Below, in pieces: positions 6,969 through 15,222 of a stretch of 26,665 nt of DNA. This DNA is from Bdellovibrionaceae bacterium UBA2466 (lineage in GTDB: Bacteria > Bdellovibrionota > FAC87 > UBA2466), in assembly GCA_002342225.1 (NCBI GenBank), contig DDPO01000090.1, positions 275 through 26,939 of the forward strand, given 5' to 3'. How positions within the stretch are numbered: position 1 is the first letter of the stretch; the number at the start of each line of letters is the position of its first letter. The notes under the pieces were generated by a model that was given only the letters and a program-made list of their open reading frames with translations, made no database searches and was not told where the DNA came from. Made by a program: the position numbers and the translations under genes.

Positions 6969-8489
6969 ATGAGTCAAGAACTTCATCCCATTCGTGAAAG
7001 AATTGTTAAGGGCGGGGCCCAAAAGTACCACGATAAAAACACGGAGAGCAAAAAGCTTTTTGCTAGAAATCGCATCGCTTTACTTTGTGATAAAGGAACT
7101 TTTGTTGAGGATGGTCTATTTGCAAACTGCATGGACAATGAACTTCCTGCCGACGGTGTTATCACGGGGCTTGGTAAAATAGGCGGTAGAGCGATTGCAT
7201 TGATGGCCAATGACTCGACTGTGAAAGCGGGATCTTGGGGGGCGCGAACAGTTGAAAAAATTGTGCGTATCCAAGAAGTGGCAGAGAAATTACAGATTCC
7301 TCTTTTTTATCTCGTTGATAGTGCAGGCGCTAGAATTACCGACCAAGTAGAAATGTTCCCAGGCCGAAGAGGGGCTGGAAGAATTTTTAGGAATCAAGCA
7401 AGACTTTCGGGCATTATTCCTCAGATCTGTTTGCTCTTTGGTCCGTCTGCGGCTGGTGGAGCTTACATTCCTGCTTTCTGCGATGTGCTCTTCATGGTCG
7501 AAGGGAATGCCAGCATGTACTTAGGTTCTCCGCGTATGGCTGAAGCTGTCATTGGTGAAAAGGTCAGTCTCGAAGAAATGGGTGGGGCTAAAATGCACTG
7601 CACACAAAGTGGATGCGGAGATTTTTTGTGTGCGACCGAGGAAATGGCCATTGAAAAAGCGAAACGTTATTTTTCCTATCTTCCGCAAAATAGAACGAGT
7701 TGTGTTCCTATTGAGAAATCTCACGAGCCTGAGTTCGGCCCAAAGGAACTTCAAGGATTGATCCCTGAATCAGACGCTAGAGCGTACGACATGAAGCAAG
7801 TGATCAAAACCATCGTTGATAAAGATTCCTTCTGCGAAGTGAAAGAGCTTTTTGCGAAAGAAGTGATCACGGGATTTGGAAGGCTCGACGGAAAGACAAT
7901 CGCTATTGTTGCCAATCAGCCGCTTGTAAAAGGTGGAGTTCTCTTTGTTGATTCTTCCGACAAAGCAGCTCGTTTTATCCAAATTGCTTCGAGCTACGGT
8001 ATTCCGATTCTTTTTATCGCGGATGTTCCTGGCTTTATGATTGGCTCCAAAGTGGAAAAAGAGGGGATGATTCGAAGTGGGGCCAAGTTTATCTATGCCA
8101 TGTCTAACGCCGATGTTCCTAAGATTTCTTTAATTGTCAGGAAAGCCTATGGGGCTGGTCTCTATGCGATGTGTGGTCCTGCCTTTGATTGCGATGCGAC
8201 GATTGCTCTTCCTTCTGCGAAAATTGCAGTGATGGGTCCTGAGCCCGCGATTAACGCGGTTTATGCAAATAAGATTCAAGAGCTTCCAGTTGAAGAGCGA
8301 AAAGCTTTTATGACCGAAAAGATGAAAGAGTACGAGACCGACGTAAATATTTACAAATTAGCGAGCGAGCTCATTGTGGATCAGATGGTCGATTACTCTG
8401 AAGTCAGAAGCGAACTCATGGCTCGGTTTAGCTACTATGCGCTCAAAAATTCGCGCACTGTGCGCCCCTCAGGTATTCTTCCCATGTAA
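6969..8489 (+). CDS. Acyl-CoA carboxylase carboxyltransferase (beta) subunit, methylcrotonyl-CoA type likely
   Basis: This 506-residue carboxyltransferase has both crotonase-like halves. The first carries 'DSAGARITDQ', 'FGPSAAGGAYIPAF' and 'MYLGSPRMAEAVIGE'. The second carries 'ADVPGFMIG' and 'RKAYGAGLYAMCG'. The 'GAG.Y.MCG' form resembles methylcrotonyl-CoA carboxylase beta subunits more than propionyl-CoA ones. It would move carboxyl from the biotin on the small carrier protein (5033-5245) to the acyl-CoA. With the hydratase and lyase upstream, conversion of methylcrotonyl-CoA is the best reading, although propionyl- or another branched acyl-CoA cannot be excluded. GAGAGG lies a few bases before the ATG. 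It is the last gene of the + block and ends 24 bases from a convergent gene. Confidence 0.87.
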   Translation: MSQELHPIRERIVKGGAQKYHDKNTESKKLFARNRIALLCDKGTFVEDGLFANCMDNELPADGVITGLGKIGGRAIALMANDSTVKAGSWGARTVEKIVRIQEVAEKLQIPLFYLVDSAGARITDQVEMFPGRRGAGRIFRNQARLSGIIPQICLLFGPSAAGGAYIPAFCDVLFMVEGNASMYLGSPRMAEAVIGEKVSLEEMGGAKMHCTQSGCGDFLCATEEMAIEKAKRYFSYLPQNRTSCVPIEKSHEPEFGPKELQGLIPESDARAYDMKQVIKTIVDKDSFCEVKELFAKEVITGFGRLDGKTIAIVANQPLVKGGVLFVDSSDKAARFIQIASSYGIPILFIADVPGFMIGSKVEKEGMIRSGAKFIYAMSNADVPKISLIVRKAYGAGLYAMCGPAFDCDATIALPSAKIAVMGPEPAINAVYANKIQELPVEERKAFMTEKMKEYETDVNIYKLASELIVDQMVDYSEVRSELMARFSYYALKNSRTVRPSGILPM

Positions 8490-8513
8490 TTTTTGATAGA
8501 AAGAGCCGCTTTC

Positions 8514-9533
8514 TTATTTCGAACGTTCGATGTTTTCTGGCCCTTTGAGCAGAATCTGCATGTTGGCTTGGCCAGGATCTACGACGTTGAAAGTCCCTGT
8601 GGCCTTCACTTGAACATTGAGGTTCAGGTATTTGTTGCGTGCATTGATGATGTTTTGAGGCTTCTCATCCCACCATTCTTGAAGTTTGTTTCTTATCGCT
8701 TCAAAAGCTTTGGGATCGTCAAAATTGACGAGAGTTATTTCACGCTTAACACCGTCGTTATCAACCACTTGAAGAGCGAAGACATTAAACTGAACTTGTG
8801 GACTTTTTGGGAAAAGAACGAGGGTTCCAGTCAAAGAACCTTGTTTCATATGCCATTTGACAAGACTATCGGTAACGACAATCGGATTGGTTTTGGAAAC
8901 ATCCACAGCCACATGAGCGGGCAAGTGAGGATGTTTTCTTAATTTGTATTGTAAAGTGATCTTATCGTTGCGGTAGAGGTCTTTTGCAAGTTCGGGCTTA
9001 GGAACTACAACTGGGATGATAGCGTCTTTGTACTCAATGACGAGTACTTTACCGCCATCGACAATCGCATGAACCTTTCCTTTGAGTTCCGTTTTGCCTT
9101 CGAGCTCCTCGGGGAGTTTGGCTTCGTGAGTGTACTTGCCGTGACCTAATCCATCTTCAAATTTCTGATAGAGGTAAATCTCTTTGGCGTCGATATGCTG
9201 AATCGGGGCTCCGTTTGCGAGGAAAGAGCCTCGAATGATCACTTCATCGTGTCGATTTGAAGATTCTAGAAACTTTTTGACCTCAGGGTTTTCGGTTGTG
9301 ATGGGAAATTCGTAGTGGTCGAAGAAATTTCCCGGAACGCGATAGGTAAAAACATATTGACTGTATTCGTTAACCGCCCCGTGGATCCAACCCTGAAGGC
9401 CATTGCCTTCGAGCATTCTTTGAATCTCTTCCATGGTCGTATCTGATTCCAGTTTTCCGTTCACTGGAAGGTCAGCACGTAAGCTATTGAAAGCTAATAA
9501 AAAAGCCACTGCAAACACAATAACAAGACGCAT
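8514..9533 (-). CDS. Secreted protein of unknown function with OB-like repeats
   Basis: This 339-residue product has a Sec signal peptide (hydrophobic residues 3-16, cleavage near 'LRA-DL', about 20). The mature part looks like three successive beta-rich units, each opening with a 'L.G.(V/I/L)' strand: 'LQGWIHGAV' near 46, 'LKGKVHAIV' near 150 and 'LTGTLVLF' near 234. Each continues with alternating hydrophobic strands, similar to OB-fold layouts. I recognise no family and see no catalytic motif. It probably acts in the periplasm or on the surface. The ATG at 9533 has an excellent AAGGAG. It is transcribed divergently from the lipoprotein gene at 9665 and ends 24 bases from the carboxyltransferase, with which it converges. 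Confidence 0.7.
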   Translation of the reverse strand: MRLVIVFAVAFLLAFNSLRADLPVNGKLESDTTMEEIQRMLEGNGLQGWIHGAVNEYSQYVFTYRVPGNFFDHYEFPITTENPEVKKFLESSNRHDEVIIRGSFLANGAPIQHIDAKEIYLYQKFEDGLGHGKYTHEAKLPEELEGKTELKGKVHAIVDGGKVLVIEYKDAIIPVVVPKPELAKDLYRNDKITLQYKLRKHPHLPAHVAVDVSKTNPIVVTDSLVKWHMKQGSLTGTLVLFPKSPQVQFNVFALQVVDNDGVKREITLVNFDDPKAFEAIRNKLQEWWDEKPQNIINARNKYLNLNVQVKATGTFNVVDPGQANMQILLKGPENIERSK

Positions 9534-9555
9534 AAAATCTCCTTAAGATTAGGGG

Positions 9556-9585
9556 ATTATTCGCTTAAATACTCTAAAGAATCAA
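9556..9585 (-). promoter_or_regulatory. Candidate sigma-70-type promoter for the secreted OB-like protein
   Basis: On the minus strand, TTGATT (9585-9580) and AATAAT (9561-9556) are separated by 18 bases, about 20 bases before the ATG at 9533. The match is by eye only. Confidence 0.3.
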
Positions 9586-9612
9586 GCTAGAATTATGGAA
9601 AATAAAGTTTCT

Positions 9613-9639
9613 CAAAACTAGGGCTTAAAGCACCGATAA
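9613..9639 (+). promoter_or_regulatory. Candidate sigma-28 (FliA)-like promoter for the lipoprotein gene
   Basis: ACCGATAA at 9632-9639 matches seven of eight bases of the FliA -10 consensus GCCGATAA. CAAAACTA lies 11 bases upstream as a weak -35. A perfect TAAAGTTT (-35 consensus) occurs at 9603-9610, but ten bases too far away. The lipoprotein ATG is at 9665. Confidence 0.3.
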
Positions 9640-9664
9640 GTTTCAAGATAACAAAGGAGAAAAC

Positions 9665-10390
9665 ATGAAGGTTCTGATGGGGTTGGTTGCTTTGATGGTT
9701 TTAGCAAGCTGTTCATCTAAAGAGGTCACGGTCAGCACAGATGAAGCTGAAAAATTTGATAAAAACTTGAACTCGGCCACTCTTGATAAAGCTGAGAAGG
9801 TCGGTATCAAAGATGGTACTGTAAAAATTCAAAAAACGATCTACCTCGAAGAAGATCTCAATAAAATGCAAAGAGAGATTGAGGATCTGGAAAATCGAAT
9901 CTACGGAGAGTCAAAAACCTATCCTGGAGGAATGTATCTTTCTTTAAAAGGTTGCCGTTCTGAGCTTGCTGATACTCGTTTAGGTGGAAATGGAGTGCCA
10001 GAGCCCATGGAGAAGTGGGAAAAAATTTCAGCTAAAGATCCCGATTACAACTACCACGTCGACCGTGACAAAAATGTCATTGCAGTCAACGAAGAAGAGC
10101 TCGCAGGAAGAATCACCAATTTAAGAAAACTAAAAAGAGTTCTCAATGACACTTATGACACTTTCCAAAGCCGTCTTGATATCTGCCAGCAAAAAGTCAA
10201 AGCGGCCCAAGTAGCCCAAGGAATGAACCCCGAAGATTCCAAGGCCAAAGGGGAGTGGGTTGAAGGTCCTAATGGTTACAAGGTCTGGAAAATGAAACGT
10301 TCTAAAACCACCGATCCCGAAGAGATGATGAAACGAAAAACTGCGGGAGACAAACCGGAGCCCAAAGAGTCAACAGAGAGCGATGATTAA
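9665..10390 (+). CDS. Lipoprotein of unknown function
   Basis: This 241-residue product starts with a lipoprotein signal: a hydrophobic stretch and the lipobox 'LASC' with Cys16, followed by Ser-Ser. The mature chain is highly charged. Residues about 60-78 ('LEEDLNKMQREIEDLENRI') have a coiled-coil look. A second helical part sits near 145-180 ('EEELAGRITNLRKLKRVL'), and the tail is Lys/Glu-rich and probably disordered. Two further cysteines occur near residues 99 and 177. I recognise no family. AAAGGAG lies 7 bases before the ATG. It is divergent from the secreted OB-like gene and converges on the ABC transporter operon, with a gap of only 7 bases. Confidence 0.72.
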   Translation: MKVLMGLVALMVLASCSSKEVTVSTDEAEKFDKNLNSATLDKAEKVGIKDGTVKIQKTIYLEEDLNKMQREIEDLENRIYGESKTYPGGMYLSLKGCRSELADTRLGGNGVPEPMEKWEKISAKDPDYNYHVDRDKNVIAVNEEELAGRITNLRKLKRVLNDTYDTFQSRLDICQQKVKAAQVAQGMNPEDSKAKGEWVEGPNGYKVWKMKRSKTTDPEEMMKRKTAGDKPEPKESTESDD

Positions 10391-10396
10391 TCGCTC
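10378..10396. terminator. Short hairpin at the junction of two convergent genes
   Basis: GAGCGAT (10378-10384) pairs perfectly with ATCGCTC (10390-10396) around a five-base loop that contains the lipoprotein stop codon; the opposing stop starts at 10398. No T-tract follows on either strand, so it is at best a weak bidirectional terminator. Confidence 0.3.
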
Positions 10397-10397
10397 C

Positions 10398-11252
10398 TTA
10401 CTTTCCAATGGCTAAAGGTGGCTTGGCGTTTCCAATAAAGCCAACCAAAACTAATAGAGTCACGATATAGGGAAAGGCTTGCAAAGCCTGAACCGGGAAA
10501 GTGTGTCCAAAAATGGGATTGCTTTGAAGCTGAATCTGTAAAGCATCTGCCAAACCAAAGAACAAGCAGCTCACAAAAGTGGGGATAGGTCGCCACTTTC
10601 CAAAAATAAGGGCTGTGAGGGCAATGTATCCTCGTCCAGCAGTCATGTCTCGTGTGAATTGGCTTGCGTGAGCTGTGGAGAGGTAAACTCCTCCTAACCC
10701 AATCACCATGCCCGCCAAAGACATGGCCCATAACCTCACTTTTTGAGAAGAAACCCCAGATGTCTCAAGAGCTTCGGGCCCGTCCCCTGCTGCGAGAAGT
10801 CTCAACCCTAATCCCGTTCTGTAGACCAATGCATAGAGAGTAAAAGGGAGAAGACAAGCTACTACTGTAAGAGTAGTCGAGCTAAATCTCTCAGAGATTG
10901 GAATCGCTTTGGTGTTTGTGGGACTCCCGAATAAAAGTTTGGTTAAAAGTGGTGTCATTCCTGCTGCAATTAAATTCACGACGACTCCACTAATAATCTG
11001 GTCGGCTTTGGCTTTGACCGTGAGAAAAGCATGGATAAACATCGTAAATCCGCCAACTATCAAAGCCGCAATCGCCCCCAAATAAGGGCTATGAGTCAAA
11101 TAGGTCACTGTCGCTGCTGCCCAAGCCGAAGTTAAAAGAACTCCCTCAAGACAAATGGTTGCAACTCCCGATCTTTCGCACAGAAAGCCACCCATGGCTG
11201 CGAAAATAAGAGGCGTTGAGAGCCTTAGTGTGGATAGAAGTAATTCCATCAT
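10398..11252 (-). CDS. ABC transporter permease, BMP/Nup-type nucleoside importer (second permease)
   Basis: This 284-residue inner membrane protein has about eight hydrophobic segments. The family signature 'GGFLCERSGVATICLEGVLL' (21-40) is typical of the NupQ/YufQ-type permease of BMP-dependent nucleoside importers, and 'KADQIISGVVVNLIA' (near 80-94) is the ATPase-contact loop. It pairs with the larger permease encoded just upstream (11249-12328), overlapping it by four bases (ATGA), which is typical of coupled translation. It is the last gene of the importer operon. Purine or pyrimidine nucleosides are the likely substrates by family; the exact substrate cannot be told from sequence. Confidence 0.88.
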   Translation of the reverse strand: MMELLLSTLRLSTPLIFAAMGGFLCERSGVATICLEGVLLTSAWAAATVTYLTHSPYLGAIAALIVGGFTMFIHAFLTVKAKADQIISGVVVNLIAAGMTPLLTKLLFGSPTNTKAIPISERFSSTTLTVVACLLPFTLYALVYRTGLGLRLLAAGDGPEALETSGVSSQKVRLWAMSLAGMVIGLGGVYLSTAHASQFTRDMTAGRGYIALTALIFGKWRPIPTFVSCLFFGLADALQIQLQSNPIFGHTFPVQALQAFPYIVTLLVLVGFIGNAKPPLAIGK

Positions 11253-12328
11253 TTCGCACCCTCTTTTTTTGATTTGCTGAACAGCCGAACAAAATAGGGT
11301 TGGCTTGCAATAATAATAATGATCAAGGCCTCCATAATAACTGAGACTTCTTTGGTCATCTTTTCGCTTAAGAACTCAATTTCTCTGGCCCCATTGTGAA
11401 TGGCTCCAAAAAGGAGGGCCGATAAAATGATTCCTAGGGGGTGGTTTCTTGCTATCAATGCCACTGCTATTCCAGTGAAGCCGTATTGGGGTGAAAAACC
11501 CTCAATTAATTTGTGGTGATATCCCATGACTTCGTTGACTCCTACAAGGCCCGAGAGGGCTCCGGAAAGTGTTAGAACTAGAATGAAATTGGCTCCCACA
11601 GCGATACCATTAAACTCCGCAGCGGTTGGATTTTGTCCTAGAGCCCTAATTTCGTATCCCTTCGAAGTGTGAAAGAGGAACAAATAGCAGAGGATGGCAG
11701 CGATGATACTTAAAAACAGTGTGATATTCACAGGGGTTGTAAGAAAAAAATCACTTCCAAGCAGTGTTGTAAAATCAGAAAGAAGTGGAAGTACATATCC
11801 TTTTCCAATTTCTACAGTTTCCGGATTTTGAACTTCAGTGTTTTTGAAAGGGTACAGAATAAGATAGTTGACCAGAATGATCCCAATAAAGTTGAGCAGG
11901 ATAGTGACAATCACTTCATGGCTTCCTCGTTTGGCTTTGAAATAACCAGCAATCATTCCCCAAATTCCCCCGAAAATGAGCGCCACCAAAACCCCAAGAG
12001 GTACCGCTAAAAAGCTGGGTAAATTGGGAAAGAAACAAGAGAGGGCAACAATTGCGATGGCACCAAGATGGAGCTGTCCTTCACTTCCAATGTTAAAAAG
12101 CCCTGCGTGAAATGAAAGCGCTACCGAAAGTCCGGTCAGTATGAGCGGAGTTGTATAGTAAAGTGTGTAGCCTAGGCCAAAACTATTGAAGAAAGTACTT
12201 GTGAACGCTTCAACCAAAATTGAAGGGCTCTCTCCCATGCAGACCAAAAAAAGGCTTATCACCGAAGCCGAAACTGCAAGGGCTACGAGTGGGGCTATGA
12301 CCGCTTTTTTTGAAAAGCTGAACTTCAT
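11249..12328 (-). CDS. ABC transporter permease, BMP/Nup-type nucleoside importer (first permease)
   Basis: This 359-residue permease has a membrane-anchoring N-terminus and about nine hydrophobic segments. It carries the family motifs 'GLSVALSFHAGLFNIGSEGQ' (64-83) and 'AKRGSHEVIVTILLNFIG' (about 132-149), the latter being the cytoplasmic coupling region for the ATPase. It matches the NupP/YufP-type subunit. Its ATG shares one base with the stop of the ATPase gene upstream (12328), and its end overlaps the second permease by four bases. Together the two permeases would form the inner-membrane channel. Confidence 0.88.
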   Translation of the reverse strand: MKFSFSKKAVIAPLVALAVSASVISLFLVCMGESPSILVEAFTSTFFNSFGLGYTLYYTTPLILTGLSVALSFHAGLFNIGSEGQLHLGAIAIVALSCFFPNLPSFLAVPLGVLVALIFGGIWGMIAGYFKAKRGSHEVIVTILLNFIGIILVNYLILYPFKNTEVQNPETVEIGKGYVLPLLSDFTTLLGSDFFLTTPVNITLFLSIIAAILCYLFLFHTSKGYEIRALGQNPTAAEFNGIAVGANFILVLTLSGALSGLVGVNEVMGYHHKLIEGFSPQYGFTGIAVALIARNHPLGIILSALLFGAIHNGAREIEFLSEKMTKEVSVIMEALIIIIIASQPYFVRLFSKSKKEGAK

Positions 12329-13842
12329 TAGACAGTTCCTCCTGTCATGCTTAAGCCAAGTTCTCTTTCATTAGCGGTTTCTTTAGTAAATTGAGCGACA
12401 ATCCTTCCGTGAAAGAGCACCAAAATTCTATCTGAAAGTTTAAGAATCTCATCGAGCTCAGAGGAAATAAGCAAAATACCAGTGCCTTTCGATTTTAGTT
12501 CGAGAAAATGTTGGTGGATGAAATCGATAGCTCCAATGTCAATGCCACGCGTGGGGTGAGCTGCTAGCAAAAACTGAACTGGTCTAGAAGTCTCTCTTGC
12601 AACGACAAGTTTTTGTTGGTTTCCACCTGAGAGTGAGACCATAGAAAGGTGTGGATCTTTCGGGCGAACATCAAAGCGTTGGATCATGTGGCTCACGATG
12701 GGTTCTGTCTTAGATCCCGATAAGAACCAGCCATTTCGAATTTCTCTCTCTTTGTGATGCCCCAAGATAGCGTTTTCTGAAATGGAGAAGGGAAGAATGA
12801 CAGCTTCTCTGTGCCGATCAGGAGGAATAATGGAGAATCCCATTTGTTTTAAATCATAACTATCCACATCCAAAATGTTTTGATTATTGAAAACGATTTG
12901 TCCGTCAAAATGTCTTTCAATCCCAGCCAAGCACTTAATGAGTTCTTGCTGGCCATTCCCTTCTATGCCAGCAATGCCCACAATCTCTCCAGCATTCACT
13001 TCAAATGAAATATCGCTCAGTTTCTGCCCCATGGGTTTCTTTAGGGTGAGAGAACTCACTTGGAGTATCGCTTGTGGGGTGTGTGCTTCTTCGTGGCGCT
13101 TTAAGGGCGATCTCTTGTGCCCAATCATCTTTTCAGCAAGGATCTCCTCAGAAAGATCACGGGTCGCTAACGTCTCAACCACTGTTCCTTGCCGCATGAT
13201 AGTGACACAATCTGTGTGGTTTAAAATCTCTTTGAGTTTGTGCGTGATAAGGATAATCGTTTTTCCAGCTTTTTTGAGGTTCTTGAGGCGTTCAAAAAGC
13301 GATTCTACTTCTTGTGGGCTTAATACGGCCGTTGGCTCATCTAAAATTAAGATGTCAGATTTTCTAAAGAGCAATTTTAAAAGTTCCACCTGTTGCTGAT
13401 GGCCAACTGAGAGTGTTTCAACTTTCTGGTTGAGCTCCACTTGAAACCCAAATTCTTTTTTTAGATTTTCAAGCTGGCCCATCACAGAAGCTTCATCCAC
13501 AAACCAGAGGGACGGCTCTTTTCCTAAAATGATGTTTTCCCAAACGGTGAGTGTGGGAACCAACATGAAGTGCTGGTGGACCATTCCAATTCCCAGCGAA
13601 ATGGCCTCTTGAGGGGTTCGGATGGGCGTAGGTTTTCCTTTTAAAGAGATGACACCATGGTCGGGTTCAAACATTCCATAGAGAATCTTCATGATCGTTG
13701 ATTTTCCAGCTCCGTTTTCTCCGACCACGCCGTGAATGGTAGATGAATGGACCGAAAAAGTGACATCACGGTTCGCAGCTACAGCGCCAAAAGTTTTGCT
13801 TATTTTAGAAAACTCTAAAAGGGGGGGCGAAGTTTGAGCCAT
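12328..13842 (-). CDS. ABC transporter ATPase with two nucleotide-binding domains (sugar/nucleoside type)
   Basis: This 504-residue double ATPase powers the importer. The first domain has Walker A 'GENGAGKST' (41-49), Q-loop 'MVHQHFM' near 87-93, signature 'LSVGHQQQVE' (144-153), Walker B 'ILILDEPTAV' (164-173) and switch His201. The second domain is degenerate: 'GIEGNGQQE' replaces Walker A, the signature 'LSGGNQQK' is intact, and 'LLAAHPTRGID' replaces Walker B with no Asp-Glu pair. One full and one degenerate site is normal for the RbsA/MglA/NupO family and does not indicate a pseudogene. It shares one base with each neighbouring gene, consistent with a tight operon. Confidence 0.92.
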   Translation of the reverse strand: MAQTSPPLLEFSKISKTFGAVAANRDVTFSVHSSTIHGVVGENGAGKSTIMKILYGMFEPDHGVISLKGKPTPIRTPQEAISLGIGMVHQHFMLVPTLTVWENIILGKEPSLWFVDEASVMGQLENLKKEFGFQVELNQKVETLSVGHQQQVELLKLLFRKSDILILDEPTAVLSPQEVESLFERLKNLKKAGKTIILITHKLKEILNHTDCVTIMRQGTVVETLATRDLSEEILAEKMIGHKRSPLKRHEEAHTPQAILQVSSLTLKKPMGQKLSDISFEVNAGEIVGIAGIEGNGQQELIKCLAGIERHFDGQIVFNNQNILDVDSYDLKQMGFSIIPPDRHREAVILPFSISENAILGHHKEREIRNGWFLSGSKTEPIVSHMIQRFDVRPKDPHLSMVSLSGGNQQKLVVARETSRPVQFLLAAHPTRGIDIGAIDFIHQHFLELKSKGTGILLISSELDEILKLSDRILVLFHGRIVAQFTKETANERELGLSMTGGTV

Positions 13843-14852
13843 TAGAATGATTTAGCTTTCTTCATTTTGAGATAGTAATCGGGAACCTTGAGTTTTTTAT
13901 TAGAGATATCCGATTTAATGGTTTGAATCCGAGACTCCATTTCGCTGGATATCAATTTGCGATTGAATTCATCAAGAGAATAATCGACTCCGTTTTCACT
14001 AAGGCCTAGATCAAAAATTCCCCCTTGAAACTTGGATTGGGTTTCAAGCTCAATCGCTTTGAAAACGGCAACATCTACTTTTTTAAGCATGCTAGTTAAA
14101 ACAAGTCCTGGCTTGACCCAATTTTGATTCGAGTCGCAACCGACAGCCAATCTTTGCATCTGTTCTGCAGCATCGAAAACTCCTAACCCTGAGGCCCCCG
14201 AAGGGCTAAAAATGACATCCACTCCTTTATTGTACTGGGAAAGGGCGAGTTCTTTGGCTTTAGTCGGGTTTCGCCACGCTTCTGATGAGGAACCCACATA
14301 ATTTGTGAGAACTGTCGCATTGGGATTGATGTGTTTTACGCCAGATTCAAATCCCAATTGAAAACGACGAATCATTGGAATGTCCATGCCGCCGACAAAT
14401 CCGATTTTATGGGTTTTAGAGGCCATGGCGGAAAGAGCCCCCACAAGAAAAGAACCTTCATGTTCTTTGAATACAATCGATCGGACATTAGGTGCATCGG
14501 TCGTGGCATCGATGAGCACAAAGTGGGCTTTAGGAAATTGCTTAGCGACTCGCTCAACTGCATTTTTCTGAACAAACCCCACTGCAATAATCAGTGGAAA
14601 TTGTTTTTGTGCAAAAGTTCTTAGAGTCGGCTCTAAAGAAATGTCATCAGATGACTCGACAGTTTTGAGTTTGATACCGAGCTTGTTTTGGGCTTCGGTT
14701 GCCCCCAAAAAAGCTGCAGCGTTAAACGATTTGTCATCTCGGCCCCCTTTATCAAGAGCCAGTCCGACTTTAATTTCCCCATGAAGAGAGCCGCTCAAAC
14801 CGAGGAGTAAACTCAATGAAAGTACAATTTCACAAAAAAATGTTTTTTTCAT
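13842..14852 (-). CDS. BMP-family (PnrA-like) periplasmic nucleoside-binding protein
   Basis: This 336-residue substrate-binding protein has a plain Sec signal (hydrophobic 8-22, cleavage near 'LHG-E') and no lipobox, so it should be a soluble periplasmic protein. The mature chain opens with 'IKVGLALDKGGRDDKSFN' (27-44), the BMP/TmpC/PnrA family's nucleoside-site motif. It continues with 'SFLVGALSAM', 'KIGFVGGMDIP', 'PSGASGLGVFDAA' and 'AVGCDSNQNW', all in the usual order. Spirochaete relatives (PnrA) bind purine nucleosides, so nucleoside uptake is inferred. It precedes the ATPase and both permeases, and follows a small secreted-protein gene by 16 bases. Confidence 0.9.
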   Translation of the reverse strand: MKKTFFCEIVLSLSLLLGLSGSLHGEIKVGLALDKGGRDDKSFNAAAFLGATEAQNKLGIKLKTVESSDDISLEPTLRTFAQKQFPLIIAVGFVQKNAVERVAKQFPKAHFVLIDATTDAPNVRSIVFKEHEGSFLVGALSAMASKTHKIGFVGGMDIPMIRRFQLGFESGVKHINPNATVLTNYVGSSSEAWRNPTKAKELALSQYNKGVDVIFSPSGASGLGVFDAAEQMQRLAVGCDSNQNWVKPGLVLTSMLKKVDVAVFKAIELETQSKFQGGIFDLGLSENGVDYSLDEFNRKLISSEMESRIQTIKSDISNKKLKVPDYYLKMKKAKSF

Positions 14853-14868
14853 GAGCGACTAAATGGAA

Positions 14869-15222
14869 TTATCGGCAGCCAAATGGGCTTGCGCTAAAGC
14901 TTCGTTGAAATTGCACCCATTGGCCATTGTTGCGAACTGTTAACAAAAGCTGTTGAGAAAGAGGTTGGGTCGCACCCTGCAAGAAGTAAACTGTGGTATC
15001 TGTTGTTGGATCAAAAGTGGTTGAAGCATATCCTTTGACTTGGGTTCCCTCGTCTAGGACCACTTCCATAAAATGAGTTTCAGGATTGATAGAAACTTTG
15101 GCACGAGCACTATCGGGAGCTTGAGAAAGGGTGCATTCGTAACTGGCCACGTTTGCAGCAGGTGCACTGACGGACAAACAAAATACAAAAAGAGACAGCA
15201 AAAGATAAATGGAGGATTTCAT
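14869..15222 (-). CDS. Small secreted protein of unknown function, first gene of the nucleoside importer operon
   Basis: This 117-residue product has a Sec signal peptide (hydrophobic 4-20, cleavage near 'APA-AN', about 23). The mature domain of about 94 residues is beta-rich and has two cysteines, Cys30 ('SYECTLS') and Cys116 ('FGCR', next to the C-terminus), which could form a disulphide joining the two ends. I recognise no family. It ends 16 bases before the binding-protein gene and is probably co-transcribed with the importer. The ATG is preceded at once by a perfect hairpin (15222-15240), and no good Shine-Dalgarno is visible apart from AGAGGG about 20 bases upstream. Confidence 0.65.
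   Translation of the reverse strand: MKSSIYLLLSLFVFCLSVSAPAANVASYECTLSQAPDSARAKVSINPETHFMEVVLDEGTQVKGYASTTFDPTTDTTVYFLQGATQPLSQQLLLTVRNNGQWVQFQRSFSASPFGCR

Noticed and set aside
8493..8942. A 149-codon open frame on the + strand
   Set aside because: It lies antisense inside the secreted OB-like protein gene, which has a signal peptide and a good ribosome binding site; the + frame has no sensible protein features.
12887..13399. A 170-codon open frame on the + strand
   Set aside because: It is the shadow of the ABC ATPase gene on the other strand; its cysteine- and serine-rich translation is typical of antisense frames.
12328..13842. Possible inactivation of the second ATPase domain (no Walker B acid pair)
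   Set aside because: A degenerate second site is normal for this ATPase family, so it is not evidence of a pseudogene.
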